Notes under the pieces: generated by a model
What the model was told of the DNA's origin: nothing
The model's database searches: none
Seen by the model: the letters and a program-made list of their open reading frames with translations, nothing else
Assembly: GCA_937901145.1 (NCBI GenBank)
Contig: CALCHE010000099.1
Span: forward strand, 1 to 30,457
Direction: 5' to 3'
Length of the DNA stretch: 30,457 nt
DNA from: an uncultured Clostridia bacterium
Lineage (GTDB): Bacteria; Bacillota; Clostridia; Oscillospirales; Acutalibacteraceae
Program-made: the position numbers and the translations under genes
Part shown: one piece after another, positions 21,344 to 29,030 of the stretch
Layout of the letters: each line of letters starts with the position of its first letter
How positions within the stretch are numbered: position 1 is the first letter of the stretch

Positions 21344-21712
21344 ATGGATATTTATAAATTCCAAAAAGCTGTTATAGATCAGAACGAGGATGAAATCAGA
21401 AGATTTTTTCACCCTGATGCTTATATTAACTGGCACTGCACAAACGAACGCTTTACTGTAAATGAATTTATTATCGCAAACTGCGAATATCCCGGTGAGT
21501 GGGAAGGCGAAGTCGAAAGGGTAGAAGAAAAAGGCGACTTGATTATCGCGGTTACTAATGTTTATACGAAGGACAGAAGCGTTTCATTTCACTCAGTTTC
21601 TTTTATAAAAACAGAGAATGATAAAATTATATCTATGGACGAATACTGGGCGGATGACAGCTTGCCACCTAAATGGCGTCTTAATAAAAATATAGGTAAA
21701 AAGATAAAATAA
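21344..21712 (+). CDS. NTF2-like/SnoaL-fold protein
   Basis: 122 residues. The helix-rich start DIYKFQKAVIDQNEDEIRRFFHPDAYINWHC and the beta strands VEEKGDLIIAVTNVYT, SFHSVSFIKTENDKIISMDEYWAD are typical of small NTF2-like proteins (nuclear transport factor 2 family, SnoaL-like). These form cone-shaped dimers with a pocket. Function cannot be predicted; the WADD..PP.WR ending is common in this group. No strong ribosome binding site (GGTATAAG before the ATG), so translation may be coupled to the gene 21 bases upstream. Base composition is AT-rich compared with the neighbouring hydratase. Confidence 0.8.
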   Translation: MDIYKFQKAVIDQNEDEIRRFFHPDAYINWHCTNERFTVNEFIIANCEYPGEWEGEVERVEEKGDLIIAVTNVYTKDRSVSFHSVSFIKTENDKIISMDEYWADDSLPPKWRLNKNIGKKIK

Positions 21713-21715
21713 TAT

Positions 21716-21786
21716 CGGTGCGACCATTGGTCGTCCGTGAAAGCATCGCAAACTTATTTGAAATCGTAGGGGTGGTATCATCCGCC
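21716..21786 (+). repeat. Bipartite palindromic repeat, copy 2
   Basis: Same layout as copy 1: GCGACC-ATT-GGTCGTCC, then GTGAAA..GCAAACTTATTT..TCGTAGGGG, then GGTGGTATCATCCGCC. It starts four bases after the NTF2-like stop codon and ends about 50 bases before the hydratase gene. No obvious promoter was found between it and the hydratase start. Confidence 0.8.
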
Positions 21787-21835
21787 CGTCAATGAACGAA
21801 AAACAAACTGTTTTAAACAGGAAAGGAATACACAA

Positions 21836-24115
21836 ATGGATATGATGGAAATTATTAATCACGGCGTACATTTAGTTGACGGCAGAATGCTCGTAAGCGG
21901 TACAGCCGAGGAGCAGAAGGCACAGCTTTCCTCTATGGGACTTTCTCCCCGTGAGGACAGAAACGGCACCATAGCCTATTCTATCCTTAATGCTCATAAC
22001 ACTAAAAAAGACGACGAAAAAATGAGAATCAAATTTGACTCTCTCATTTCACACGACATCACCTATGTCGGTATCATTCAGACTGCCAGAGCCAGCGGAC
22101 TCAAGGAATTCCCTATTCCCTACGCTCTTACAAACTGTCATAACAGTCTGTGTGCAGTAGGCGGTACCATTAATGAGGATGACCACGTTTTCGGTCTCTC
22201 TGCCGCTAAAAAGTACGGCGGTATCTATGTTCCCGCCAATCAGGCAGTTATTCATCAGTTCGCCCGTGAAATGATGACAGGCTGCGGTAAAATGCTCCTT
22301 GGCTCCGACAGCCATACCCGTTACGGTGCTATGGGTACTATGGGTGTAGGTGAAGGTGGCCCCGAGCTCGTTAAACAGCTTCTTTCAAATACCTGGGACG
22401 TAAATCCTCCTCAGGTAGTCCTTGTTTATTTAGAAAATGCCCCCAAGGCAGGTGTAGGCCCTCACGACGTGGCTATCGCTCTCTGCGGTGCAGTATTCAA
22501 GGAAGGTCTTGTTACAAATAAGGTTCTCGAATTCGTAGGCCCCGGTGTTAAGAATCTCTCTATGGATTTCAGAATCGGTATCGATGTTATGACCACTGAA
22601 ACGGCTTGTCTTTCCTCCATCTGGGAAACAGACGACACCGTAAAGAATTTCTACACCGTACACGGCAGACCTTCCGATTATAAGGCTCTTTCTCCTGAGA
22701 AGGTGGCTTACTACGATATGGCTATCAGAGTTGACCTTTCAAAAATCGAAAGCATGATAGCCCTTCCCTTCCATCCCTCAAATGCCTACACCATCCATCA
22801 GCTTCAGGAAAATCCCGAAATTCTCTTCGAGGTAGAAAAGGCTGCTAAGGCTCAGTTCGGAGACAAGGTAGATTTCAGACTTTACGATAAGGTCAAGAAC
22901 GGTAAGATTTATATCGACCAGGGTGTTATCGCAGGCTGTGCAGGCGGTATGTTCGAAAATATCTGTGAGGCTGCCGCTATTTTAGACGGCAAAAGCACAG
23001 GTGACGGTTATTTCAATCTTTCTGTTTATCCCTCAAGCGTGCCTGTTAATCTTGCTCTTCTGAGAAACGGTGTACAGGCTAAGCTTTTAGAGGCCGGTGC
23101 AGTGTTCAAGCCCTGCTTCTGCGGTCCCTGCTTCGGTGCAGGCGATGTTCCCGCAAATAACGGCCTTTCTATCAGACATACTACCCGTAACTTCCCGAAC
23201 CGTGAAGGAAGCAAGCCCGGTGACGGTCAGCTTGCATCTGTGGCTCTCGTTGACTCCCGTTCAATTGCCGCTACGGCTCTCAATAAAGGCGTTCTCACCG
23301 CTGCCACAGACATTGAAATTCCCGAATATGACAGCACCTATAATTTCGAAAAGGGTGTTTATGACAAAAGAGTATATCAGGGCTTCGGCAAGGCAGAAAA
23401 GGAAGCAGAGCTTCGCTTCGGTCCCAACATTACCGACTGGCCCGAAATGTATGCCCTCGAGGATAATCTTCTCTTAAAGCTCGCCTGTGTAATTCACGAC
23501 GACGTTACCACTACCGATGAGCTTATTCCCTCAGGTGAAACCTCATCCTACCGCTCTAATCCTCTTAAGCTTGCCGAGTTTGCACTTTCACGCCGTGAAC
23601 CCGAGTATGTAAACCGTGCAAAAGCAGTTGCCGCTGAAGAGAAGAAGAGAAGAGAAAGCGCTTCAGAAGAGGTGAATGCTGTTCTCTCTAAGGTTTGTGA
23701 CAATTACGATGAAACAGCTAAGCATACGCAGTTCGGCTCCTGTGTATTTGCCTGCCGTCCCGGTGACGGCTCAGCCCGTGAGCAGGCTGCATCCTGTCAG
23801 AAGGTGCTCGGCGGTTTCGGTAATATCTGCTACGAATTCGCTACCAAGCGTTACAGAAGCAACTGCATCAACTGGGGTATTCTTCCCTTTACCATCGATA
23901 AGGACAGAGAATTCAATTACTGCCACGGTGACTATGTATTCGTTCCCGGTATCAGAGATGCTATCAGAAACGGTAAGGAAGAAATTCCCGCCAAGGTTAT
24001 TACAGAAAAGGGAGTCGAAGACATCACTCTTTATGTAAAGGGACTTACCGAGGAAGAAAAAACCATCATTCTCGAAGGCTGTCTTATGAATTATTACAAA
24101 GCACAGATGAAATAA
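21836..24115 (+). CDS. Aconitase-superfamily hydratase (YbhJ-like)
   Basis: 759 residues. Aconitase-fold [4Fe-4S] hydratase. LASHDIT-type start (ISHDITYVGIIQTARASG, 71-88), TNCHNSLCAVGG (99-110) and GSDSHTRYGAMG (156-167) correspond to the substrate loops of aconitase. Cluster cysteines are probably Cys368 in AGCAGG and Cys429/Cys432 in KPCFCGPCFGAG. The swivel domain contains GDGSAREQA (around 640), equivalent to GSSREHA. Overall it follows E. coli YbhJ rather than AcnA/AcnB or LeuCD, so the substrate is unproven; citrate/isocitrate or a related hydroxyacid are candidates. Start with AGGAAAGGA upstream. No LeuD-like partner or other TCA gene is adjacent. Confidence 0.85.
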   Translation: MDMMEIINHGVHLVDGRMLVSGTAEEQKAQLSSMGLSPREDRNGTIAYSILNAHNTKKDDEKMRIKFDSLISHDITYVGIIQTARASGLKEFPIPYALTNCHNSLCAVGGTINEDDHVFGLSAAKKYGGIYVPANQAVIHQFAREMMTGCGKMLLGSDSHTRYGAMGTMGVGEGGPELVKQLLSNTWDVNPPQVVLVYLENAPKAGVGPHDVAIALCGAVFKEGLVTNKVLEFVGPGVKNLSMDFRIGIDVMTTETACLSSIWETDDTVKNFYTVHGRPSDYKALSPEKVAYYDMAIRVDLSKIESMIALPFHPSNAYTIHQLQENPEILFEVEKAAKAQFGDKVDFRLYDKVKNGKIYIDQGVIAGCAGGMFENICEAAAILDGKSTGDGYFNLSVYPSSVPVNLALLRNGVQAKLLEAGAVFKPCFCGPCFGAGDVPANNGLSIRHTTRNFPNREGSKPGDGQLASVALVDSRSIAATALNKGVLTAATDIEIPEYDSTYNFEKGVYDKRVYQGFGKAEKEAELRFGPNITDWPEMYALEDNLLLKLACVIHDDVTTTDELIPSGETSSYRSNPLKLAEFALSRREPEYVNRAKAVAAEEKKRRESASEEVNAVLSKVCDNYDETAKHTQFGSCVFACRPGDGSAREQAASCQKVLGGFGNICYEFATKRYRSNCINWGILPFTIDKDREFNYCHGDYVFVPGIRDAIRNGKEEIPAKVITEKGVEDITLYVKGLTEEEKTIILEGCLMNYYKAQMK

Positions 24116-24164
24116 TACTATTATCTTTGTGAGGTATTTCTGAAAAAAAGTTTGGTTTAACCCC

Positions 24165-24193
24165 TTTACTTTTCAGACTCTGTGTGTTATAAT
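24165..24193 (+). promoter_or_regulatory. Promoter of rpsO
   Basis: TTTACT, 17-bp spacer, TATAAT with extended TGT. Gives a start near 24200 and a leader of about 90 bases. Confidence 0.88.
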
Positions 24194-24199
24194 CTCTAA

Positions 24200-24292
24200 G
24201 CATTATGCCGATTTCTCGGTCTGCGGGTAAAAATTCACCTTGCCGCTCACTGGGGATCAGGCGAATGAAATATTTTTATGAGGTGAAAAACC
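24200..24292 (+). promoter_or_regulatory. Structured rpsO leader (possible S15 autoregulatory RNA)
   Basis: About 90 bases with hairpin-forming segments GCCGA-TTTC-TCGG(T) and GCGG...CCGC. TTCACCT (24234-24240) is perfectly complementary to AGGTGAA (24281-24287), the ribosome binding site of rpsO, so the leader can hide it. S15 represses its own translation through leader RNA in several bacteria; the match to a specific known class is not claimed. Confidence 0.55.
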
Positions 24293-24559
24293 ATGATGAC
24301 AAAAGAACAGAAAACCGCAATTATCAAAGAATACGCTGCTCACGAAGGTGACACAGGTTCACCCGAAGTACAGATTGCTCTTCTTACTTTCAGAATCAAC
24401 AATCTTACTGAGCACCTTAAGTCCAACAAAAAGGACCACCACTCACGCAGAGGTCTCCTTATGATGGTTGGTCAGAGAAGAAACCTTCTTGCATACCTTC
24501 AGAAGAACGACATCGAAAGATACCGTTCAATCATTGCAAGACTCGGTATCCGTAAGTAA
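24293..24559 (+). CDS. rpsO: Ribosomal protein S15
   Basis: 88 residues, complete. S15 binds 16S rRNA early in 30S assembly. The sequence KEQKTAIIKEYAAHEGDTGSPEVQIALLT, then HLKSNKKDHHSRRGLLMMVGQRRNLLAYL and RYRSIIARLGIRK are textbook S15 segments. Either Met1 or Met2 may be used; the ribosome binding site GAGGTG favours the first. Followed by a strong terminator, then pnp. The rpsO-pnp order is widely conserved in bacteria. Confidence 0.98.
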   Translation: MMTKEQKTAIIKEYAAHEGDTGSPEVQIALLTFRINNLTEHLKSNKKDHHSRRGLLMMVGQRRNLLAYLQKNDIERYRSIIARLGIRK

Positions 24560-24570
24560 TTGCATTTCTT

Positions 24571-24606
24571 GGGCAGACATGAATTATATCGTGTCTGCCT
24601 TTTTTC
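24571..24606 (+). terminator. Intrinsic terminator after rpsO
   Basis: GGCAGACA / TGTCTGCC stem (8 bp) with a 12-base loop, followed by seven T's. Some read-through is likely needed for pnp, for which no convincing promoter is visible (the best is TTGCTA-17-TTAAAT at 24686-24714). Confidence 0.9.
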
Positions 24607-24614
24607 CGTCAAAG

Positions 24615-24707
24615 ACATAAGGCAGTATCCATATAGGGTTAGCACTAAATTGAGCTTTATGAGTGCAGATGTAAGGCTGAATTTATTGCTAAACCTCTGC
24701 CTTGTGT
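24615..24707 (+). promoter_or_regulatory. Long stem-loop in the rpsO-pnp intergenic region
   Basis: ACATAAGGCAG (24615-24625) pairs with CTGCCTTGTGT (24697-24707), 11 bp with one wobble. Inside, GGTTAGCA (24637-24644) pairs with TGCTAAACC (24687-24695, one bulge), and GCACT with AGTGC. In E. coli the pnp leader hairpin is cut by RNase III as part of PNPase autoregulation. A similar role here is an inference from position and shape. Confidence 0.6.
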
Positions 24708-24745
24708 TTTAAATAAAACAAAAAATTAAAAGCGAGGTAGAAAAA

Positions 24746-26929
24746 ATGTTTCCCGAATTCAGAAAATTTGAAACAACCTTAGCAGGCAGACCTCTCGTAG
24801 TAGAAACAGGTAAAATGGCAGGTCTTGCAGGCGGCTCATGTCTTATCAGATATGGCGAAACAGAAGTTCTTTGTACAGCTACTATGGCTGCAAAGCCCAG
24901 AGAAGGCGTTGACTTCTTCCCTCTCTCTGTAGACTTCGAAGAAAAGCTTTATTCAGTAGGCCGTATTCCCGGCTCCTTCCAGAGAAGAGAAGGCAAGGCA
25001 AGTGAAAAGGCTACTCTTTCCTCACGTGTTATCGACAGACCTATCCGTCCTCTTTTCCCCAAGGATATGAGAAACGATGTAGGTGTTGTTGCTACCGTTA
25101 TGTCAGTTGACCAGGACTGCCTTCCCGAAATCACAGCTATGATCGGTGTATCTGTAGCTATTTCTATTTCAGAAATCCCCTGGGACGGTCCCATCAGCGG
25201 TGTTTCCGTAGGTCTTGTTGACGGCAAGTTCGTTATCAACCCCACAGAGGCTGAAAGAGCAAAGAGCGAAATGGCAGTTACCGTTGCTTCTACAGCAGAC
25301 CTTGTTGCTATGATCGAAGCAGGCGCTAACGAAATCGACAACGAAACCATGTTCGACGGTATCATGTATGCCCACAAGGTTAACCGGGAAATCGTAGAAT
25401 TCATCAAGGGCATCCAGAAGGAAATCGGTAAGGAAAAGGTTCCCTTCGAATCACAGGATCCCGCTCCCGAAATGTTCGAAGCTATCAAAGAATTCGCTAT
25501 CGACGATGTTAAGTTTGCTCTTGATACCGATGACAAAAGAATCCGTGATGAAAGACTCAAGCCCGTATACGATAAGGTACACGAGAGATTTGACGAGGAA
25601 TATGCTGACGTTATCGAAAAGATCGACGAATGCATGTACAAGCTTCAGAAGTATGTAGTAAGACGCTGGCTTCTCGACGAAGGTAAGCGTGTAGACGGCA
25701 GAGGCATCAACGATATGCGTCCTCTCGATGCACAGGTTGACCTTCTTTCCAGAGTACACGGTTCAGGTATGTTTACCCGCGGTCAGACTCAGGTTCTCAC
25801 CGTAACCACACTCGGACCTATGAGCGATGCACAGCTTCTCGACGGTCTTGACAACGAAACAGAGAAGAGATATATCCATCACTATAACTTCCCCTCATAT
25901 TCAGTAGGTGAAACAAAGCCCTCCAGAGGCCCCGGCAGAAGAGAAATCGGTCACGGTGCACTGGCTGAAAGAGCTCTCGTTCCCGTTATCCCCTCAGTAG
26001 AGGAATTCCCCTATGCGATCAGACTCGTTTCTGAGGTTCTTTCCTCAAACGGTTCCACATCTCAGGCTTCCATCTGCGGCTCCACACTTTCACTTATGGC
26101 AGCAGGTGTTCCCATCAAAGCTCCCGTAGCAGGTATCTCCTGCGGTCTTATCAGCGAAGGCGACCGCTTCATGACTATGGTTGACATCCAGGGTCTCGAA
26201 GACTTCTTCGGCGATATGGACTTTAAGGTAGCAGGTACAAAGAAGGGTATCACAGCTATTCAGATGGACCTCAAGGTTCACGGTCTTACTCCCGAAATCA
26301 TCAAGGAAGCATTCGAAAAGACCTACGATGCCAGAATGAAGATCCTCGACGAGGTTATGCTTCCCTGTATCGCAGAGCCCAGAGCAGAGCTTTCCAAGTA
26401 TGCTCCCAAAATGCTTACAACTAAGATTGATCCCGAAAAGATCGGTGATGTTATCGGTAAGCAGGGTAAGGTTATCCAGAAGATCTGCGCAGAATGTGAA
26501 TGTAAGGTTGACGTTAACGAAGACGGTACAATCTTTGTTTCAGCTATTGATATTGACAATGCAAGACGTGCTATCACTATCGTAGAAACTATCGCTAACG
26601 ATCCTGAGGTTGGTGCTATTTTCCGCGGTGTAGTTACCAGACTTATGAGCTTCGGTGCTTTCGTTGAAATCGCTCCCGGTAAGGAAGGTCTCGTACACAT
26701 CAGCAAGCTCGATGTCAAGAGAACAGAAAAGGTAGAAGACTGCGTAACAGTAGGTGACGAGGTTATCGTTAAGGTTCTCGAAATCGACGATCAGGGCAGA
26801 ATCAATCTTTCCAGAAGAGATGCTCTCATCGAAATCGAAGGTCTTACTCCTGAGGATGACGGTGAAGAAGCTCCCAGAAGAAACGGCGATCGCAGAAGAA
26901 ACGGCGACCGCAGAAGAAGAGACAGATAA
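24746..26929 (+). CDS. pnp: Polyribonucleotide nucleotidyltransferase (PNPase)
   Basis: 727 residues. Phosphorolytic 3'-5' exoribonuclease. Two RNase PH domains (about 10-225 and 310-530) flank a helical domain; the active-site block MVDIQGLEDFFGDMDFKVAGT lies around residue 475-495, with RGPGRREIGHGALAERAL in the second PH domain. A KH domain (about 553-610, with IGKQGKVI) and an S1 domain (about 620-690, with GAIFRGVV and SFGAFVE) follow. The C-terminus is a short basic tail with repeated RRNGDR units. It trims mRNA and degrades RNA in the cytoplasm, usually as a trimer. AGCGAGGTAG precedes the ATG. The terminator at 26948 ends the unit. Confidence 0.98.
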   Translation: MFPEFRKFETTLAGRPLVVETGKMAGLAGGSCLIRYGETEVLCTATMAAKPREGVDFFPLSVDFEEKLYSVGRIPGSFQRREGKASEKATLSSRVIDRPIRPLFPKDMRNDVGVVATVMSVDQDCLPEITAMIGVSVAISISEIPWDGPISGVSVGLVDGKFVINPTEAERAKSEMAVTVASTADLVAMIEAGANEIDNETMFDGIMYAHKVNREIVEFIKGIQKEIGKEKVPFESQDPAPEMFEAIKEFAIDDVKFALDTDDKRIRDERLKPVYDKVHERFDEEYADVIEKIDECMYKLQKYVVRRWLLDEGKRVDGRGINDMRPLDAQVDLLSRVHGSGMFTRGQTQVLTVTTLGPMSDAQLLDGLDNETEKRYIHHYNFPSYSVGETKPSRGPGRREIGHGALAERALVPVIPSVEEFPYAIRLVSEVLSSNGSTSQASICGSTLSLMAAGVPIKAPVAGISCGLISEGDRFMTMVDIQGLEDFFGDMDFKVAGTKKGITAIQMDLKVHGLTPEIIKEAFEKTYDARMKILDEVMLPCIAEPRAELSKYAPKMLTTKIDPEKIGDVIGKQGKVIQKICAECECKVDVNEDGTIFVSAIDIDNARRAITIVETIANDPEVGAIFRGVVTRLMSFGAFVEIAPGKEGLVHISKLDVKRTEKVEDCVTVGDEVIVKVLEIDDQGRINLSRRDALIEIEGLTPEDDGEEAPRRNGDRRRNGDRRRRDR

Positions 26930-26947
26930 TTAATCTCTGAAAGTTAA

Positions 26948-26991
26948 AAGGTGTACAGTTCAAAAAGAGCTGTACACCTTATTTGTTTTTT
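26948..26991 (+). terminator. Intrinsic terminator after pnp
   Basis: Perfect 11-bp stem AAGGTGTACAG / CTGTACACCTT with an 11-base loop, followed by ATTTGTTTTTT. Its T-tract overlaps the stop codon of the convergent lipase gene. Confidence 0.92.
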
Positions 26992-28138
26992 ATTCTGTTT
27001 TTGTCAGCATATCAAGCATATTCAGGAAAAAAGCACGGGTTTTATTTTTCGTGGCCATCAAACCTACAGTCTGTCCGTGGTCACCCTTTATCACGGGCAT
27101 AATATTCCACACGCCCTTTTCGGGTGTGCCGTCGAAATTCTTGCCCGGCTCGTCGAAGGGATTTTTGGCAGAAGGTACATTAACCAGTCCGTCGCTTTCA
27201 TGCCATTGGTCGCTGAAGGTTATTCCGTATTCGTCATCAGACGGAAAGCTGATTTTAGAGATAAGCTTTCCGAAGAGTTTCAGAAGAGGGAATTTCATAT
27301 ACTCTGTAGAAAAGGCGTTTCCGGGATTACCGCTGGCATAGTAGCAGAAATAGTAAATATTTTTACTGATTTCTATTTTATCGTTAAGCTCCAGAGCTCC
27401 GCTGAAGGAAAGGTCCCGTAAGATGTGGTCGTCACTGTCACGGACACGGTTTACGGCAGTAAAAATTTTGTCAGGCTTTTTTTCACCCTTAAGAGGAGTC
27501 AGTCCGAACTGCTCCATCTGTGCGTCAACAAGTTTTCCGTACAGAGGAGTTCTTCCGAAAAGGCTTACGGCTAAATTTGTACCCCGCCCCATAGTATGTA
27601 TGAGATTTTTTTCCTCGGCCAATTTGAAAAGAAGTGTGCCGTTGTTTGGTGAGCAGAGGGTAGTAACGCTGAGTACAAGATTTTCCTTTCCTCCTGTAAA
27701 AAGGGGAGAGATATCCTTTTCGTCTGTAGCATTTTTTTCTTCCTCGTCACCGTAGGTCAGCAGATGCGCCAAAAGTCTGACTACCTGTCCGCCGTGACTG
27801 TGCCCTATAAGGTGGATACTTCTTTCACCGAAGCCTTCGAAAAGAGGCTTTTCGTATTTTCTGCCGAATCGGTCGTGGGTTCTCTTTTCTGAGTGAGCCT
27901 TACCGTAGTCCACTCTCGTTCCCGTAAGCTGAGCATAAAGCTCGCAGGCATTATCCCAGGCGCTGGAAATAGGGCCTACTGAAGCTGCATAGCATTCGTA
28001 GTCACATCCGCGCAGAAAGTCAAGAAGGCTTCCTGTAGTAGCACCCCAGTAGGGAACAGTTTTATTTATGCCTGTCAGGTCGCCCCAGCCGAACATTCCG
28101 TGAACGAAAATGAAGGGGCTTTTATTTCGTTTCTTCAT
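26990..28138 (-). CDS. Family I.5 lipase (Geobacillus L1-like), predicted cytoplasmic
   Basis: 382 residues from the ATG at 28138, preceded by AAGGGATG. A longer start at 28177 would lie upstream of the predicted promoter start and is rejected. Alpha/beta-hydrolase resembling Gram-positive thermoalkalophilic lipases: FVHGMFGWGD near the N-terminus, nucleophile GHSHG with Ser114, Asp316 in HESDGLVN, and His354 in GDHGQTVG. The Zn ligands of that family are also conserved: Asp62 in SAWDNACE, His82 and His88 in GKAHSEKRTHDRFG, and Asp242 in LRDLSFSG. The numbering is nearly the same as L1 lipase (S113, D317, H358; D61, H81, H87, D238). No signal peptide is present, unlike the secreted relatives. 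It should cleave carboxyl esters, probably long-chain. Confidence 0.88.
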   Translation of the reverse strand: MKKRNKSPFIFVHGMFGWGDLTGINKTVPYWGATTGSLLDFLRGCDYECYAASVGPISSAWDNACELYAQLTGTRVDYGKAHSEKRTHDRFGRKYEKPLFEGFGERSIHLIGHSHGGQVVRLLAHLLTYGDEEEKNATDEKDISPLFTGGKENLVLSVTTLCSPNNGTLLFKLAEEKNLIHTMGRGTNLAVSLFGRTPLYGKLVDAQMEQFGLTPLKGEKKPDKIFTAVNRVRDSDDHILRDLSFSGALELNDKIEISKNIYYFCYYASGNPGNAFSTEYMKFPLLKLFGKLISKISFPSDDEYGITFSDQWHESDGLVNVPSAKNPFDEPGKNFDGTPEKGVWNIMPVIKGDHGQTVGLMATKNKTRAFFLNMLDMLTKTE

Positions 28139-28167
28139 ATAATCATCCCTTTTGTTTTTATATAAGC

Positions 28168-28197
28168 ATTTTAGCATATTTTTTTCGTAAAAATCAA
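28168..28197 (-). promoter_or_regulatory. Promoter of the lipase gene
   Basis: Minus strand TTGATT (28197-28192), 18-bp spacer, TAAAAT (28173-28168) with extended TGC. Start near 28161, about 23 bases before the chosen ATG. Confidence 0.75.
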
Positions 28198-28242
28198 TAA
28201 GGTTTTACATTAAGAATTATTACGGTATGGACATATAGTCAA

Positions 28243-28271
28243 TTGACAAACAGAAGTTTTTTTTATATAAT
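28243..28271 (+). promoter_or_regulatory. Promoter of the ECF S-component gene
   Basis: TTGACA, 17-bp spacer, TATAAT: full consensus, giving a start near 28278. No riboswitch fits in the remaining about 25-base leader. Confidence 0.92.
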
Positions 28272-28302
28272 AATGTTAGATTTCAAATCAGGAGATGATA
28301 AA

Positions 28303-28941
28303 ATGAAAAACAGTAAAAGTATGGATATGGGTGCCGTCCTGAAACTGACACTTACAGCTATTTTTCTGGCGATTATTGTCGTAATGAGCTTCACTCCCAT
28401 CGGTTATCTCAAGGTGGGTACAGTCGAAATTTCGCTTTTAGCTATCCCTGTGGCTATGGGCGCAGCGCTTTTAGGCGTGGGCGGAGGTGCATTACTCGGT
28501 CTTGCCTTCGGTGTTACAAGTCTCATACAATGCTTCGGTATGAGTGCTTTCGGTACGACACTTATGGGTATCAGTCCCGCCCTTACAGTCATTTTATGTA
28601 TCGTACCCCGTGTGCTCGTAGGTGTCGCATCTGCTTTGGTTTATAAGGTGCTTAAAAAGAAAAATGTTCAGGCGAATATATCATCGCTTGCATCTTTCCT
28701 TACTGCTGCAGTAGTGAATACCGTCCTTTTCGTCGGCTTATTTATCGCTTTCTTCGGTAAGACAGATTTTTATGCAGGTCTTGAAACAAAGTTCGCTACC
28801 ACAGGGGTTATTGCTTTCTTCGCGGCTTTCGTGGGTGTAAACGGTATAGTAGAAGCCGTGGCAAGTGCATTAGTCGGCGGTGCATTAGGTACTGTAATAA
28901 AGAAGATAGAAAAGCAGAAGGCAGGATTTTCGAAAAGATAA
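28303..28941 (+). CDS. ECF transporter S component (substrate-binding membrane subunit)
   Basis: 212 residues from the ATG at 28303, 7 bases after AGGAG. Six or so hydrophobic helices span the protein. The opening LKLTLTAIFLAIIVVMSF, with LKVGTVEISLLAIPVAMGAALLG and GGGALLGLAFG, is typical of the PF12822-like S-component family that includes pantothenate and related vitamin carriers. S components work with an EcfA/A'/T module encoded elsewhere, so none nearby is expected. Substrate cannot be assigned; no vitamin biosynthesis gene or riboswitch is nearby. Ends with a basic cytoplasmic tail (IKKIEKQKAGFSKR). Confidence 0.85.
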   Translation: MKNSKSMDMGAVLKLTLTAIFLAIIVVMSFTPIGYLKVGTVEISLLAIPVAMGAALLGVGGGALLGLAFGVTSLIQCFGMSAFGTTLMGISPALTVILCIVPRVLVGVASALVYKVLKKKNVQANISSLASFLTAAVVNTVLFVGLFIAFFGKTDFYAGLETKFATTGVIAFFAAFVGVNGIVEAVASALVGGALGTVIKKIEKQKAGFSKR

Positions 28942-28946
28942 ATAAT

Positions 28947-28974
28947 GAGAGGCTGTGAAAACAGTCTCTTTTTT
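28947..28974 (+). terminator. Intrinsic terminator after the ECF gene
   Basis: AGAGGCTG / CAGTCTCT (8 bp, one wobble), 6-base loop, then six T's. Confidence 0.9.
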
Positions 28975-28982
28975 ATATGCTA

Positions 28983-29011
28983 TTGACTTAATTTTTAAAA
29001 TAAAGTATTCT
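28983..29011 (+). promoter_or_regulatory. Promoter of the nitroreductase-like gene
   Basis: TTGACT, 17-bp spacer, TATTCT. The start would lie only about 13 bases before the ATG at 29031, close to the ribosome binding site AGAGGTG. Confidence 0.7.
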
Positions 29012-29030
29012 TGTCATAAGAGGTGATACT

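Noticed and set aside
24949..25641. A 230-codon minus-strand open frame inside pnp
   Set aside because: Antisense shadow of pnp with Ser/Leu-rich nonsense composition.
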